From: Piromyces finnis
Lineage: Eukaryota; Neocallimastigomycota; Neocallimastigomycetes; Neocallimastigales; Neocallimastigaceae
Reading direction: 5' to 3'
DNA length: 64,000 nucleotides
NCBI GenBank assembly: GCA_002104945.1
Contig: MCFH01000039.1
Coordinates: 62,001-126,000 of the forward strand
The translations under genes were made by a program, and so were the position numbers. Positions 27,001 through 38,544 of the stretch are shown piece after piece (positions within the stretch are counted from its first letter, which is position 1; every line of letters starts with the position of its first letter). The notes below the pieces were generated by a model. The model saw nothing but the letters and a program-made list of their open reading frames with translations, had not been told where the DNA came from and searched no databases.

Positions 27001-30000
27001 TAGATCTTATTAATGTTCTTCTCAATTTTAAAAATCTAAATGTAAACTTACAAAATAAAGATATGGAAACACCGATTCATATCGCATGTAATCATAAATC
27101 AGAGGATTTATGCCTATTCCTATTGGATCGAAATGCGCAATTAGATTTAGAGGATAAACATGGGCATACTTCCTTTTTCATTGCGTGTAAACAAGGACTC
27201 AATAAAGTTGTTAAGAAAATGTTAAAATCAGGAGTAGATGTTCATAGAACCGATAAAAATGGCTATACCGCTTTACATCTTGCTTGTGCGTATGATCGAG
27301 CTCAGATTGTTAAGATGCTACTAGATTATAATGCAAATATAAACTTTCAAAATCCTTCCACCACCGTTTCTCCATATGACATTATTATGGAATCCCAAAA
27401 TAAAATCATAATGAATTTAATAGATAATAAAAAGGAAGTCAAATTAAAACGTCCAGCGTCAATGAGTAATCCAAAAAATCCAAATAAATCGTACAATGAT
27501 TATAAATCGGAAGCGTTACTTTTCATGTTTGGGTCGAATAACCTATCGGCAGTTCCAAAACCAAAACTTAAAAATAGTAAAAGTGATTCGCGTTTGAAAC
27601 ATCATCTAGAAACTAATGATAATCAAAATATTGAAGAGGTCACCTCACCTCTTCATAAAGCATGTGAAAAAGGTTTTGAATTGAAGGTGAAGGTCTACCT
27701 GGATTACGGAGATGATATTAATTTAATTGATGATTTTGATAATACTCCCCTTCATTATGCCTGCACCTACAATAGAATAAATATTACAAAAATTCTTCTT
27801 CAATCCCCAAAAATTAATGTGGATATTAAATGTTGTCAAAGTCGTATCACGCCATTTCTCTGTGCCGCCTACACTAAAAATATAGAAATGATGACTATTC
27901 TATTAGAACATGGGGCAAACATTAATGCCTGTGATAGTAATGGTGCCTCCGTTTTATTTAATTTATGTAAAGATGAAAATAAAGAGGTGTACAAGTATCT
28001 CTTGGATCATCATATTAGTGTAAAAATTCAGGATAAATCAGGCATGACAATTCTTCATCAAATTGCCGTCACAAATAAAAAGGAATTAGCTGAATTAATT
28101 ATTAATTATGACCGTAGTATTATTGATTATCAAGATATTTATGGTAAAACAGCGCTTCACTATTGTGCTATAAATAACTATAAGGAGATTATGAAAATGT
28201 TAATAGAGAATAATGCCAATATTAAAATAAAGGATAAAAAAAATAATAATGTCGTGGATTATTTAATAGATAATGATAATTATACCGAGGATATAAAACA
28301 ATTAATTAAATCTCTTGAACATTCTGACTTGAAAGGTAAGTTTAAATATGGAAAGAAAAAAAATATTTATATATATTTATATATACATTTATTATTATTC
28401 TATTTATTATTCTGTTATTTCATAACTAAAATTTTTATTATCTCTATTATTATTATATAATTATAAATTATTAATAATATTATTATTTATTATATATATT
28501 GCTATTGTTATTATTATATATATATATATATATAATTGAAAATTATTAATAATCTTATTAAAATTTTTGTTTTACCTTTTTTCTATTAATTAACTATATT
28601 ACATATTAACATATATAAATATTATTTATTATCTATCTTTTATTTTTATCACTCTATTCCATATTTTTTTTTCCATTGGCTACTAAACGAAATGGTTAAA
28701 TTTATATCATGCATTTAGATTTTAATTTTCATTCTAACCAGTTAATCAAAGCATGTAAAAAAGGAGATTATGAATGGGTGAAACAATGTCTTGAACAATT
28801 AGGCGATAATATATATTATGTAGATGAATCAGGTAGAATTGCTCTTCATTATGCCTGTGAAAGTGGAAATATCGATATTGTAAAATTATTATTGGAAAAA
28901 GGGTCATGCATCAATATTTATGACAATAAATTCTTTACTCCCTTATATTTAGCAAGTTTTAATGGATATTATGATATATCCAAATTATTATTGGAGAGAG
29001 GAGCCTCGTCTAATAATATTGATTATAAAACGTTTAAAAAAATTGAAAGATTACAAGAAAATTCCAATAAAAAGAATATTTCATCTTCTATGGAAAAATT
29101 TAGTGATATTGAGGAATACTTGAAATACCGAGCTAAAAATAATACTTTAGAGAATACCAAAACCAAAAGTAAGGAGATCCAAAAACAAAAAGTGGAAGAT
29201 AAAAGTTATTTAAGATTATCAAGTACTCCTTTAATATCCGCTATATTAAATGGTCAAAATGATATTGTTGAGGAATTAATAAAAAATGGTACTAATATTA
29301 ATGAAAAAGATGAACAGGATTTAAATCCCTTTTATTATGCTTGTTCTATTAATAATGAAAGGGCGATTCATCTTTTAATTGAAAAAAAGGTTGAAATAGA
29401 AAATTATTGTGATCCATTGAAAACGTCTGTGATGCATTTTGCCTGTAAATATGGTAATGTTGAATTAGCTGAAAGAATTATAGATTGCTATGCTATGTTT
29501 CAAGGAAATATAAGTCAAAGTAGTATATATTTATCACGTTCACATTCAAGAGAATTAAGCTTTGAAAGGTATTGTGGAGTTAATGAATTTAATAAACCTA
29601 ATATGTTTGGAGTGACACCATTTCATTGGGCCTGTCTATACGGTAAAAGAGATATTATTAAACTATTTAAAAATGGAGGTATTAATATCTTTATCGAAAA
29701 AGATATTAATGGTAGTAATGCACTTCATCATGTTTGTAGTAGTGGTAATACAGAATCCGTAAGATTAATATTGAAATATATAAAATTGTATAATACAAAA
29801 GTTATTCTTGATCAAGATTCCTATATTAATATAAATGAAATTAATGGTAATGGGGATAGTGCTCTTCATATTTCTGTAAGAATCGGGAATGAAGATATTG
29901 TAAAACTTTTAATTGATAATGGAATCAATCAAACCATACTAAATAGTAATAATCAAACTGCAAAACAATATGCAGAATCTATTAAACAACATAACAAAAA

Positions 30001-30022
30001 AATACTAGAATTATTAAATTAA
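24057..30022 (+). CDS. Giant ankyrin-repeat protein, probable two-exon gene
   Basis: Exon 1 (24057-28335) ends at a strong GTAAGT donor. A TTTAG acceptor at 28718 restores the frame into the second ankyrin frame (28719-30022), giving 1860 residues. Consecutive 33-residue ankyrin repeats (NTALHLACINGH type) fill about 50-340, 625-1120 and 1190-1420, and continue in exon 2. A Ser/Lys/Glu-rich disordered insert at about 345-620 interrupts the first array. No enzymatic, membrane or BTB domain is visible, so a scaffold role is the most that can be said. Without the splice, exon 1 would end in an AT-rich hydrophobic tail that looks like translated intron. The alternative is two adjacent genes with a second start at 28709; both halves begin with a capping-like first repeat, so this stays open. 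Confidence 0.75.
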
Positions 30023-30468
30023 GATCTAAAATAAAATATTATATATATGTATCATTATCATTTTTTTTATTTTTAACATTATTCATAGTTTTTTTTTTTT
30101 TTATTTTTACTTTTTTTAAAAAAGTCTTTTTTTTTTTTTGCTTTTGTTTTTTATTATTAAAAGTTTTATTAAAAAAATATAAAAATTACTATTACTATCG
30201 TATGTCTTTTATATCCTTTTTTTATTTAATTATACCCCCAAACTTGCTTTAAATGTAGAATACCTCAAAGTACATAATTAATTTGTAAATTATATTTAAA
30301 ATTTATATTAAATTTTTTATTATCTAATTTCAATAATAATAATAATAAAAAAACCAATAAATAATAATTATTTTTATTTTTATTATTATTATTTTTTTTT
30401 TATTATTAAATATATATAATTTAAAAAAAAAAAAAAGTTTAAAAGTATTAAAATATAATAAAATAAAT
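30023..30468. other. Intergenic spacer
   Basis: About 450 bp of poly(T)/poly(A) and ATT runs separate the ankyrin gene from the dehydrogenase. Nothing else was recognised. Confidence 0.6.
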
Positions 30469-31431
30469 ATGAGTAAATTAAATATTGTTATAACAGATGC
30501 TTCTACTGTTATCTGTAATAATGACATTTCATTAGATGTTTTTAAACAATATGGTAATTTAACTTTAATTGATTATACCGAACCAACTGACGTTGCTGAA
30601 GCTATTAAAGATGCTGATATTGTTTTATGTAATAAAACCCCATTAACCGCAGAAAATATGAAAGATGCTAAAAAGTTAAAATTTGTTGGTATATTAGCCA
30701 CCGGTTATAATAATATTGATATTAATTATGCCAAGTCTCGTGGTATAACTGTATGTAATGCAGGTGGTTATTCCACTAATTCTGTTGCTCAACATACTTT
30801 TGCTTTATTATTAGAATTAATTAACAAGGTTGCTATTTATAATAAGGAAGTTAATGAAGGAAGATGGATGAACAATAAAATTTTCACCTTCTTTGATCAT
30901 GAAATTATTGAACTTGCTGGTAAAACTATGGGTTTAGTTGGTTGTGGTAATATTGGAATTAATGTTGCAAAGATTGCTAATGCATTCAATATGAAGGTTC
31001 TTGTTCATACTAGAAGTGGAGGTAAGGATACTGATCTTGTTAAATATGTTGATTTAGATACCATTTTAAAGGAATCTGATATTGTTTCCTTACATTGTCC
31101 ACTCAATGAACAATCAAAGAATTTATTTAATGATGATACATTTGCTAAAATGAAGGATGGTGCTTACTTTATTAATACTGCAAGAGGTCCAATTGTTAAC
31201 GAATTAGCTTTAAAGAAAGCTTTAGAATCAGGAAAATTAAAGGGTGCTGCCATTGATGTTCTTGAAGTTGAACCAATGAAAAAAGATTCACCACTTTTAA
31301 ATGTAAAGAATTTAATTATTACACCACATGTTGCTTGGGCTCCAAAAGAAACTAGACAACGCTTAGTTGATCTTGTAGCTGATAATGTTAAATGTTATTT
31401 AGAAGGAAAACCACAAAACGTTATTGTTTAA
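30469..31431 (+). CDS. D-isomer-specific 2-hydroxyacid dehydrogenase (glycerate dehydrogenase/hydroxypyruvate reductase-like)
   Basis: One intronless frame of 320 residues, the usual length of the family. The Rossmann motif GLVGCGNIG (about 155-163) is followed by the catalytic trio: Arg in NTARGP (about 239), Glu in EVEP (about 268) and His in TPHVAWA (about 287). The family interconverts 2-oxoacids and D-2-hydroxyacids with NAD(P)H. Details such as YSTNSVAQHTFALLLE, IELAGKTMG and the ending KPQNVIV resemble bacterial HprA-type glycerate dehydrogenases. In a window where most genes are intron-rich, this absence of introns and bacterial look suggest horizontal acquisition from rumen bacteria, an inference only. 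A role in serine/glycerate metabolism or redox balance is plausible. The exact substrate cannot be read from sequence. Confidence 0.92.
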   Translation: MSKLNIVITDASTVICNNDISLDVFKQYGNLTLIDYTEPTDVAEAIKDADIVLCNKTPLTAENMKDAKKLKFVGILATGYNNIDINYAKSRGITVCNAGGYSTNSVAQHTFALLLELINKVAIYNKEVNEGRWMNNKIFTFFDHEIIELAGKTMGLVGCGNIGINVAKIANAFNMKVLVHTRSGGKDTDLVKYVDLDTILKESDIVSLHCPLNEQSKNLFNDDTFAKMKDGAYFINTARGPIVNELALKKALESGKLKGAAIDVLEVEPMKKDSPLLNVKNLIITPHVAWAPKETRQRLVDLVADNVKCYLEGKPQNVIV

Positions 31432-31718
31432 ATGACTGTTTAATTTTTAATAATTAAATTTAATTTTAAATATACAATACTATTGATTTTTAATTAAATA
31501 ATTACTTTATTAATTTACACATAAATGAAAATAAACTCTATTAAAAGAAAAATAAACAAATCAACACAAATAATATAAAAGTAATTAATTGTAAATCGAG
31601 AATTTTATTGTTTATGTGTTTTTTTTTTTTTTTTACATTTAATTTACATTTATTTTTTTTTTTAAATAAGAATTAATAAATTAAAACATTTTAAAAAGAG
31701 TATTATTTTATTATTAGT

Positions 31719-32515
31719 TTATTTAAAATCAACTAAAACTTCCTTGACATTGCTTTTACTAAGAATAAAGTGAATTTGTTTTGCTTCTCTGTCATATATC
31801 TTTTTATGAAATAAAAAAAAAAAAAAAAGGATGAATAGTTCATTAGTTTCACGTTTATTTATTTTTTTTTATTACTTCAATTATACTATTAGATAATAAT
31901 TACTTCGTAACAAGGTAAATTCTTTCCTTCATAGTCACTACGAACATAACCAGTAATTTCTGGGTTTTGTTCAATATATTTAGTCATAGCTGGGTAAACT
32001 ATTATATTTATCAAGTATTTATAATATTTTTAATAGGTTAAAAGACTTTATTTCTTTATACCAATCAATCTCTATATTTATTCCTTTATTATTAAGTTAC
32101 CTCTCATTGGAGCGGTCATAAATGAAATACTTTGTAACATTTTAATACTGCTCATTTGATGGTAACCATGAATAGCTTCTTCTTGTTCTTCAATTTCAAT
32201 TATTTCAAGTTCTAATTCTTTAAGTTTTGATAAGGTTTCTTCATTTGGATTCTTAATAATGGCACCAATAAAGGTACGTAATTTATCTATGTTATCGTAA
32301 TGGTAATATTAATAAGTATGAATGTCATGTATTATATTATTATTATTATTTTTATTATTATTATTATTAGTTGTTGTTGTTGTTTTATATTACTTACCAG
32401 CAGGAACTTTTTGAAGATCGTCATAATATAATCCACAATATAAAACATCAATTTTAGCTTCAGTTAATTTTTTTTCTAATTCTTGAAATGATTTACCAGT
32501 GTTTTGATATGGTCC

Positions 32516-32596
<81 letters not shown>

Positions 32597-32597
32597 G

Positions 32598-32638
<41 letters not shown>

Positions 32639-32639
32639 G

Positions 32640-32671
<32 letters not shown>

Positions 32672-32672
32672 G

Positions 32673-32730
<58 letters not shown>

Positions 32731-33014
32731 TTTTTTTTTTTTTAAAAAAAGAATACAAGTAATTTTAAGTCTAAATATGTACTTTATAAAAAAAAAAAAA
32801 AACTATTTATTATATCTTTATTTTTTTTTATCATTTTTCAAATTAAATATTTAAGTAAATCAAAATACAAACCTCTAAATCTTACACCAGCAATGGTCAT
32901 TTTTGGAGTTTTGTCTCTTTTAACAATGATTTTTGAAAAAAAGCCGATATCATGTAATAAATAACCAACAATGGCACAAAGAACAAAGAAAATTGAATTA
33001 ATTACTAAAGCCAT
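31719..33014 (-). CDS. TEX264-like membrane protein with GyrI-like domain
   Basis: Five phase-consistent exons (32873-33014, 32398-32514, 32101-32286, 31904-31998, 31719-31799) give 206 residues. An N-terminal hydrophobic anchor (about 1-20) is followed by a GyrI-like/SOUL-type domain. Landmarks shared with animal TEX264 are GPYQNTG near the start, YYDDLQKVPADK in the middle, RVYPAMTKYIEQ, and CYEIYDREAKQIHF near the end. TEX264 is an ER membrane protein and ER-phagy receptor in animals. Here the protein stops soon after the domain, with no long tail in which the LC3-interacting motif would sit, so the receptor role may not apply. It is convergent with the dehydrogenase (about 290 bp apart). 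Family comparison is from memory; the domain call is fairly secure. Confidence 0.82.
32517..32729. repeat. (TTA)n array with TG interruptions, in intron 1 of the TEX264-like gene
   Basis: More than 60 TTA units are broken in three places by a TGT interruption (near 32597, 32639 and 32671). The whole array lies inside the first intron (32515-32872) of the minus-strand gene and ends in a poly(T) run. Confidence 0.95.
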
Positions 33015-33672
33015 TTCTTCTTTTATATTGAAATATTGTTTCTTTTCTTTTTTTATATAAAAAAACTATGAATATTCCTTTGGGGATTTTTCTTTTTTTT
33101 TTTTTTTCTGGTATTTTGAAAATAAAAATAAAGAGAAGGAAGAAAAAAAATGAATTTTTCTTTTTACTTTTTATATATCACCCATCAATACTTTGCCACC
33201 ACCACTTAACATTTTAATTTATAAAATAATTTAATTTAGGAAACTTAAAAAATTAAAATTAGTTCCATTCTCCCTTCTAAACGAATTCTTTTTTTTTTTT
33301 TTTTTTTATTTTTATTTTTATTTTTGAATTGTATCTTCTTATTATTCTCTACATAAATGAAAGAAAAAAATGAAAATAAATAAATAATAATAATAATAAT
33401 AAAAAAAGAAAAACAATTATATATATAAATATAATTGAAAGTATTATAAAAACATTTTTATTATTATTAATCAATTAATTAAATATATACAAAGATTACA
33501 AAGATTATGAATATGAATAGATTATAACTAAAAAAGTCCTGATAAATAAATAATCATGAATATACAAAATATATATTATATAATTTTATATATGAAAAGA
33601 ATAAAATAAAATAGTATGATATATCATTTTTATGGAAAAGGTTTGGTTTGTAAAAGATTTTTTATACTTTTT
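33015..33672. other. Intergenic spacer
   Basis: About 660 bp lie between the start of the TEX264-like gene and the stop of the LRRC45-like gene, both on the minus strand. The sequence is AT-rich with poly(T) runs. No feature was recognised. Confidence 0.6.
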
Positions 33673-36600
33673 CTAACTTATAGATTGTATTTTTTTAGGA
33701 TATTTTCTTTTGTATTTTAAACAATTCGTTATTGCATTTTCTAATTCTTGCATTCTAAATGTTTCATCTCTTTGTAATTCCTCAATTTCATCTTCTTTTG
33801 ATTGAATAATTTCATCTTTATATTTAATTTTTTCTTCTAATTTTACAACTTGTTTTTCCAAATTTTCAATGGTTTGCTTATAACCTTTAACGGTTGATTG
33901 AACTTCATTAAGTTCGTGATTTAATTTATCTTCATTCTCTTTATGTTGTTTGATCTCATTTTCATTTGTAATTATCTTATTATTTAATTCTTCAATCATT
34001 TTTTTTAGTTTTTTATTTTCTGATTGTAAGTCATCGATTTCATGATTCTTTTCTTCTAACTTTTCATTTATTATGGAAATTTCTTTTTTAGATTTATCTA
34101 AATTTTGTTGTTCATTATCAATTTGTTTTTTGTAATATTCAACTTGAGCATCATGTGCTTTACTATTAATTTCCTATTGATATTGATAGATTAAATAAAA
34201 ATAAAAATTATATATATATATATATATAAATATTAAATTTCTATATTTCTCACTTTTTTTTTTTTTTCTAAAAAAATACATAATGATAAATGTAATAAAG
34301 GTATAAGTATAGATATATTATCATTATTATAATACTAATACTAATACTAATACTAATACTAATACTAATACTAATACTAATACTAATACTAATACTAATA
34401 CTAATACTAATACTAATACTAAATAATACTAATACTAAATACTAATACTAAATATAATATAATACTAATACTAAATAAATAAATAAAAATACTAATACTA
34501 ATACTAATACTAATACTAATACTAATACTAATACTAATACTAATACTAAACTAATACTAATACTAATACTAATACTAATACTAATACTAATACTAATACT
34601 AATACTAATACTAATACTAATACTAATACTAATACTAATACTAATACTAATACTAATACTAATACTAATAATACTAATACTAATACTAATAATACTAATA
34701 TAAACTAATACTAATACTAATTACTAATACTAATACTAATACTAATACTAATACTAATACTAATACTAATACTAATACTAATACTAATACTAATACTAAT
34801 ACTAATACTAATACTAATACTAATACTAATTACTAATACTAATACTAATACTAATACTAATACTAATACTAATACTAATACTAATACTAATACTAATACT
34901 AATACTACTACTACTAATACTAATGATATATTATATCAATAATACTACTAATAACAATAATAAGAAAATGTCATTTTTATTAAAGTACCTCTTTTTTCTT
35001 AAATGAGTCGGTAATTTGATCTAGATCCTTTTGATGTTGAATTTTATGTAGAGATATTTTTTCTTTAAGTTCATCTATTTCCTTTTTATATATATCAATA
35101 TAAGTAAATAATAGTTATATAAAACTATATGTTATATATATATTATATACATATATATACATACTTTATATATAGATGTTTTTTCAATTTTCAATCTTTG
35201 AATTTGGTCTTCATATATTTTTTCTTTATTTAAATAATCCGTTTGTAAATTACTTTTTAAATCAACAATACGTTGTTTGTACGTATCATCTTGTTCTTTT
35301 ATTTGTAATGAGTTTTGTTCTTTTATAGTTTCAATTTGTTGATCATAACCTTCTTTGACTTTTTGTATTTTTTCTATTTTTTTTTTTTTTTTTTTTTTTG
35401 AAATAAAGTTATTAAATTATGTTAATAATCAATAATATAATATATATGCTTTTTTTTTAAAAATAAAAAAAAACCCAACCTTCATATTCTTTAATTTGTT
35501 GTTTTAATTCATTATTTTCTTTTTTTGAATATTCAATTTTTACTTCTAATTCACTAACTTCTTTATTTTTACAAAGAATATTATAATTTAAATCGGATAA
35601 TTTGTTATTATTAAGTTCATTAATTCGCATTACATTCTAGGTTAAAAAAGTATGAAACGATTTATATATAAAATTATATGAAATAAAAAAAAATTAGATA
35701 ATCAATTAATTAAATAATATTCATTACAAGTATTATTCTAAAAAAATTTTTCATATAGAATTATAAAATGGAATAATACTTCTTTTTCAGTTACTAAACT
35801 CATTTGCATTTTCTTTAACTTTTCTCTAAAATCATTTCGTTCATTAATTAATATTTGCTCTATTTTTAGTTTTTCTGCTTCTAATTTTCTATATTTATCT
35901 TTTAATAAATTTAAGGAATCCTGACTGTGAAGAATTTCTTCACTTGCTTTTGAAAGTTTTGTTGTTAAAGAGAGTTGGGTTTCTTCTGACATTGACAATT
36001 TATTAGATAAATGTTGAATTGTTTCATTATGAGATTTTGTTAGGGATTCAATTGTTGTTGAAAGTTCATTTGAATATTTAGATTGATTTATACTATCTCT
36101 ATTCTTTTCAATTGAACTATCTATTTATTTTATTGGGTTAATGAAAATAGTCATAATTTATATAGTTTGATGATAATGTTAAAAATAGTGTTAATAATTT
36201 GAAATATTAAATTTTAAAAATATAGAAAAAAAGGAAAAATATTTATTAATATCTATTTATTTACTTATTGATCTCATTATATCATCTGAAATATCATTGC
36301 CAGAAATTTCTAAATTGACAATAGACTTATTATTAATTAACATTTCTGAAAATTCTCTCCCTCCAATTAAACCAAGACTATTCCATCTTAAATCTAATTT
36401 TCGCATTAAATTTAATTATATTATTATTATATATATATATGTATTTTTTTAATTAGGATTATAAAGAATGGTGAAAAAAAAAAGTTTTTTTTTTTTTTAT
36501 TTATATACCTATAGATAATAATGTTTTATTAAATTTTAATGCATTTGCTATAATTTGACCACCTTTTGGACTTATTTTATTGTTTCTTAAATCAATATGT

Positions 36601-37477
36601 AATAATGATTTATTCATTGCTATTCCATCAGCTAAAGCTTTTATTCCATTATTCCATATTCCAATACAATTCCATTCTAATATTAATCTTTTTTATATTT
36701 ATATTCATAAAGTAAATTGTTAAAAGTATATATATATATATATATATGTATATTTTGAAAGATAATTAATATATTATTAAATAATTTGTTTTTATAAAAG
36801 CATATATAGATAGAATACTTACTCTTTTATTGAATTATTTATTTTTAGCATTTGACCTAATGCAATTGTACCATCGGCTCTTTTTTAAAATATATATTAT
36901 ATAATTATTTGAGTACTGCAAGTTCTTTTTCTTTATTTTATGAATATTTATAATAATTATTACCTGATATTATTTCCGCTTAAATCTAAAACCTCAATAG
37001 ATTTATTATTCTTTAATACATTTGACAGTATTATTGTTCCTATGTAAAAAATATAAAAAATAATATAATATTTTGTTTTGTTTAAGTAATACATATAAAA
37101 GTGATATAAAAACTGAATATATTTAAAAATACAAACCATCATCACTTAGAAAGGTATCTGATAATATCAATTTTTTTATAAATCTATCATTGACAAGAGA
37201 AAATGCTAATGCTTTAAAATTCTTTATATTTATTATTATAACTATTAATTAAAGGTCAAATAAAAAAAAATTAAAAAGAAAATAGAACGCTTTATACGGA
37301 TAGATAATATACATTTAAAGTTGTACTGATTGAACTTAAGTCAAGGGTATCAGTTATGGTATTACCATTTTTTCCTTTATATCTATCTTTATTATTTATC
37401 TTATTTAATATTAATTTTGTTGGTTCACAACCTATTTTTTGACAATTCAGAATATAATTTTGACATAATACTTCCAT
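33673..37477 (-). CDS. LRRC45-like protein: N-terminal leucine-rich repeats and long coiled coil
   Basis: Eleven phase-consistent exons (37313-37477, 37137-37221, 36964-37039, 36823-36879, 36509-36687, 36265-36393, 35780-36120, 35480-35636, 35165-35373, 34989-35081, 33673-34173) give 663 residues, close to human LRRC45 (about 670). LRRs fill roughly residues 45-230 with motifs VLDLSGNNIR, LILEWNCIGIW, HIDLRNNKIS, LDLRWNSLGLIGG and LEISGNDIS, matching LRRC45 closely. The rest is heptad-rich coiled coil, Lys/Glu/Gln-rich, ending in a DEI-x-E-LQRDE segment like the LRRC45 C-terminus. In animals LRRC45 is a centrosome linker and basal-body protein, so a centriole/basal-body role in zoospores is inferred. 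Splicing LRR modules by short exons is unusual for fungi. The last intron carries a large hexamer array. Confidence 0.85.
34331..34924. repeat. (ACTAAT)n hexamer satellite in last intron of the LRRC45-like gene
   Basis: About 95 tandem ACTAAT/TACTAA units with scattered one- or two-base slips (for example near 34421-34490, 34547 and 34668-34720) fill most of the 815-bp intron 34174-34988. On the transcribed minus strand each unit reads ATTAGT, so every copy contains TTAG and each junction GTATTA. Confidence 0.97.
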
Positions 37478-38544
37478 TTTATTATATCTATCTATCTATC
37501 TCTCTTTTATATTTTAATAATGTTTTCAAGACCTAAAAAATAGGTTGAATGACAATAATACTAAGAATATTTCAATCGTTTTTTTATATTATAAAAAAAT
37601 AAAAAAATAAAAAAAATATTTATAATTGTTATTATTTCCTTTTTTTTTTTTTAAATTAAATGTTGTGTATACTATAGAAAAAAATATTATTTAAACTTTT
37701 AAATGTGAGCAGCACTTTTTTCTGTTATCCACCAGTAAAATAAAAATACTTTAATAAATTGAAGCTTTGTTAGATTTTAAACTTTTTAATGTTTATTAAT
37801 GTCGAAAATTATAAAGAAAAACAAAACAGAAGAATAAATAATAAAATTTAGGTTTGTAAGAATTACTGGTAAGAAAGCTTTTTATATTTAATATGTAATT
37901 TTAAATTATAGTTTTTTAATTATTTTTTAATTATAAAATGAAAAATGAATAATAAAAAAAAATATTCGGAGTTTTAATAGCAAAGAAAAAAAATTGTTTT
38001 TTTAAATATCATTAAAAAATATTTAAATTTTATTAATATTAAATGTTAATAAAAAGATGATACTCATATTATTAAGTAATTTAAAGAATGCCATATTAAA
38101 TTGTTAAAAAAAGATGTTAATATAAAAACAACAATGAACCACTTTTACAAACTATTGAAATAAAAAAATTTTGTCTTTACATATAATAATTGAATTACTA
38201 CTTTGTTCTATTTCTTTTTTTTTATTTAGAAAATGATGTATAAATATAAATGAATAGTAAATATATAACCACCTTTATTCTTATTTTCTATTAAATAAAG
38301 AATTTTTTTTTTTTTTTTTCAATTAACCAAGCTTTTTGGTAGGAAAAAAATGTTCTCTGGTAAAGTAAAGAATGTTTAATTTTTAATATTTAATAAAATT
38401 TATATTAAAATATTATTTATGATTGGATAATCCATGCAATGATTAAAAGGTAAAAAAATATTTTATTATAGGAAATTTTTTTTTTTTTTTTTTAATATTA
38501 AAATTTTCGATAAAAAAAAAAGAAACATTAAGAAATAAAGGAAA
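37478..38544. other. Divergent intergenic region
   Basis: About 1.07 kb lie between divergently transcribed LRRC45-like and PPCS genes, so it should hold both promoters. Only AT-rich sequence with poly(A)/poly(T) runs is visible; no specific element could be assigned. Confidence 0.6.

Noticed and set aside
32390-32854. Poly-Ile, poly-Leu and poly-Tyr frames
   Set aside because: Repeat translations inside intron 1 of the TEX264-like gene; only the last 39 or so residues of the minus frame are real exon.
34331-34924. Telomere-like repeat
   Set aside because: The unit ATTAGT lacks the G-run of telomeric repeats, and it lies inside an intron bounded by coding exons.
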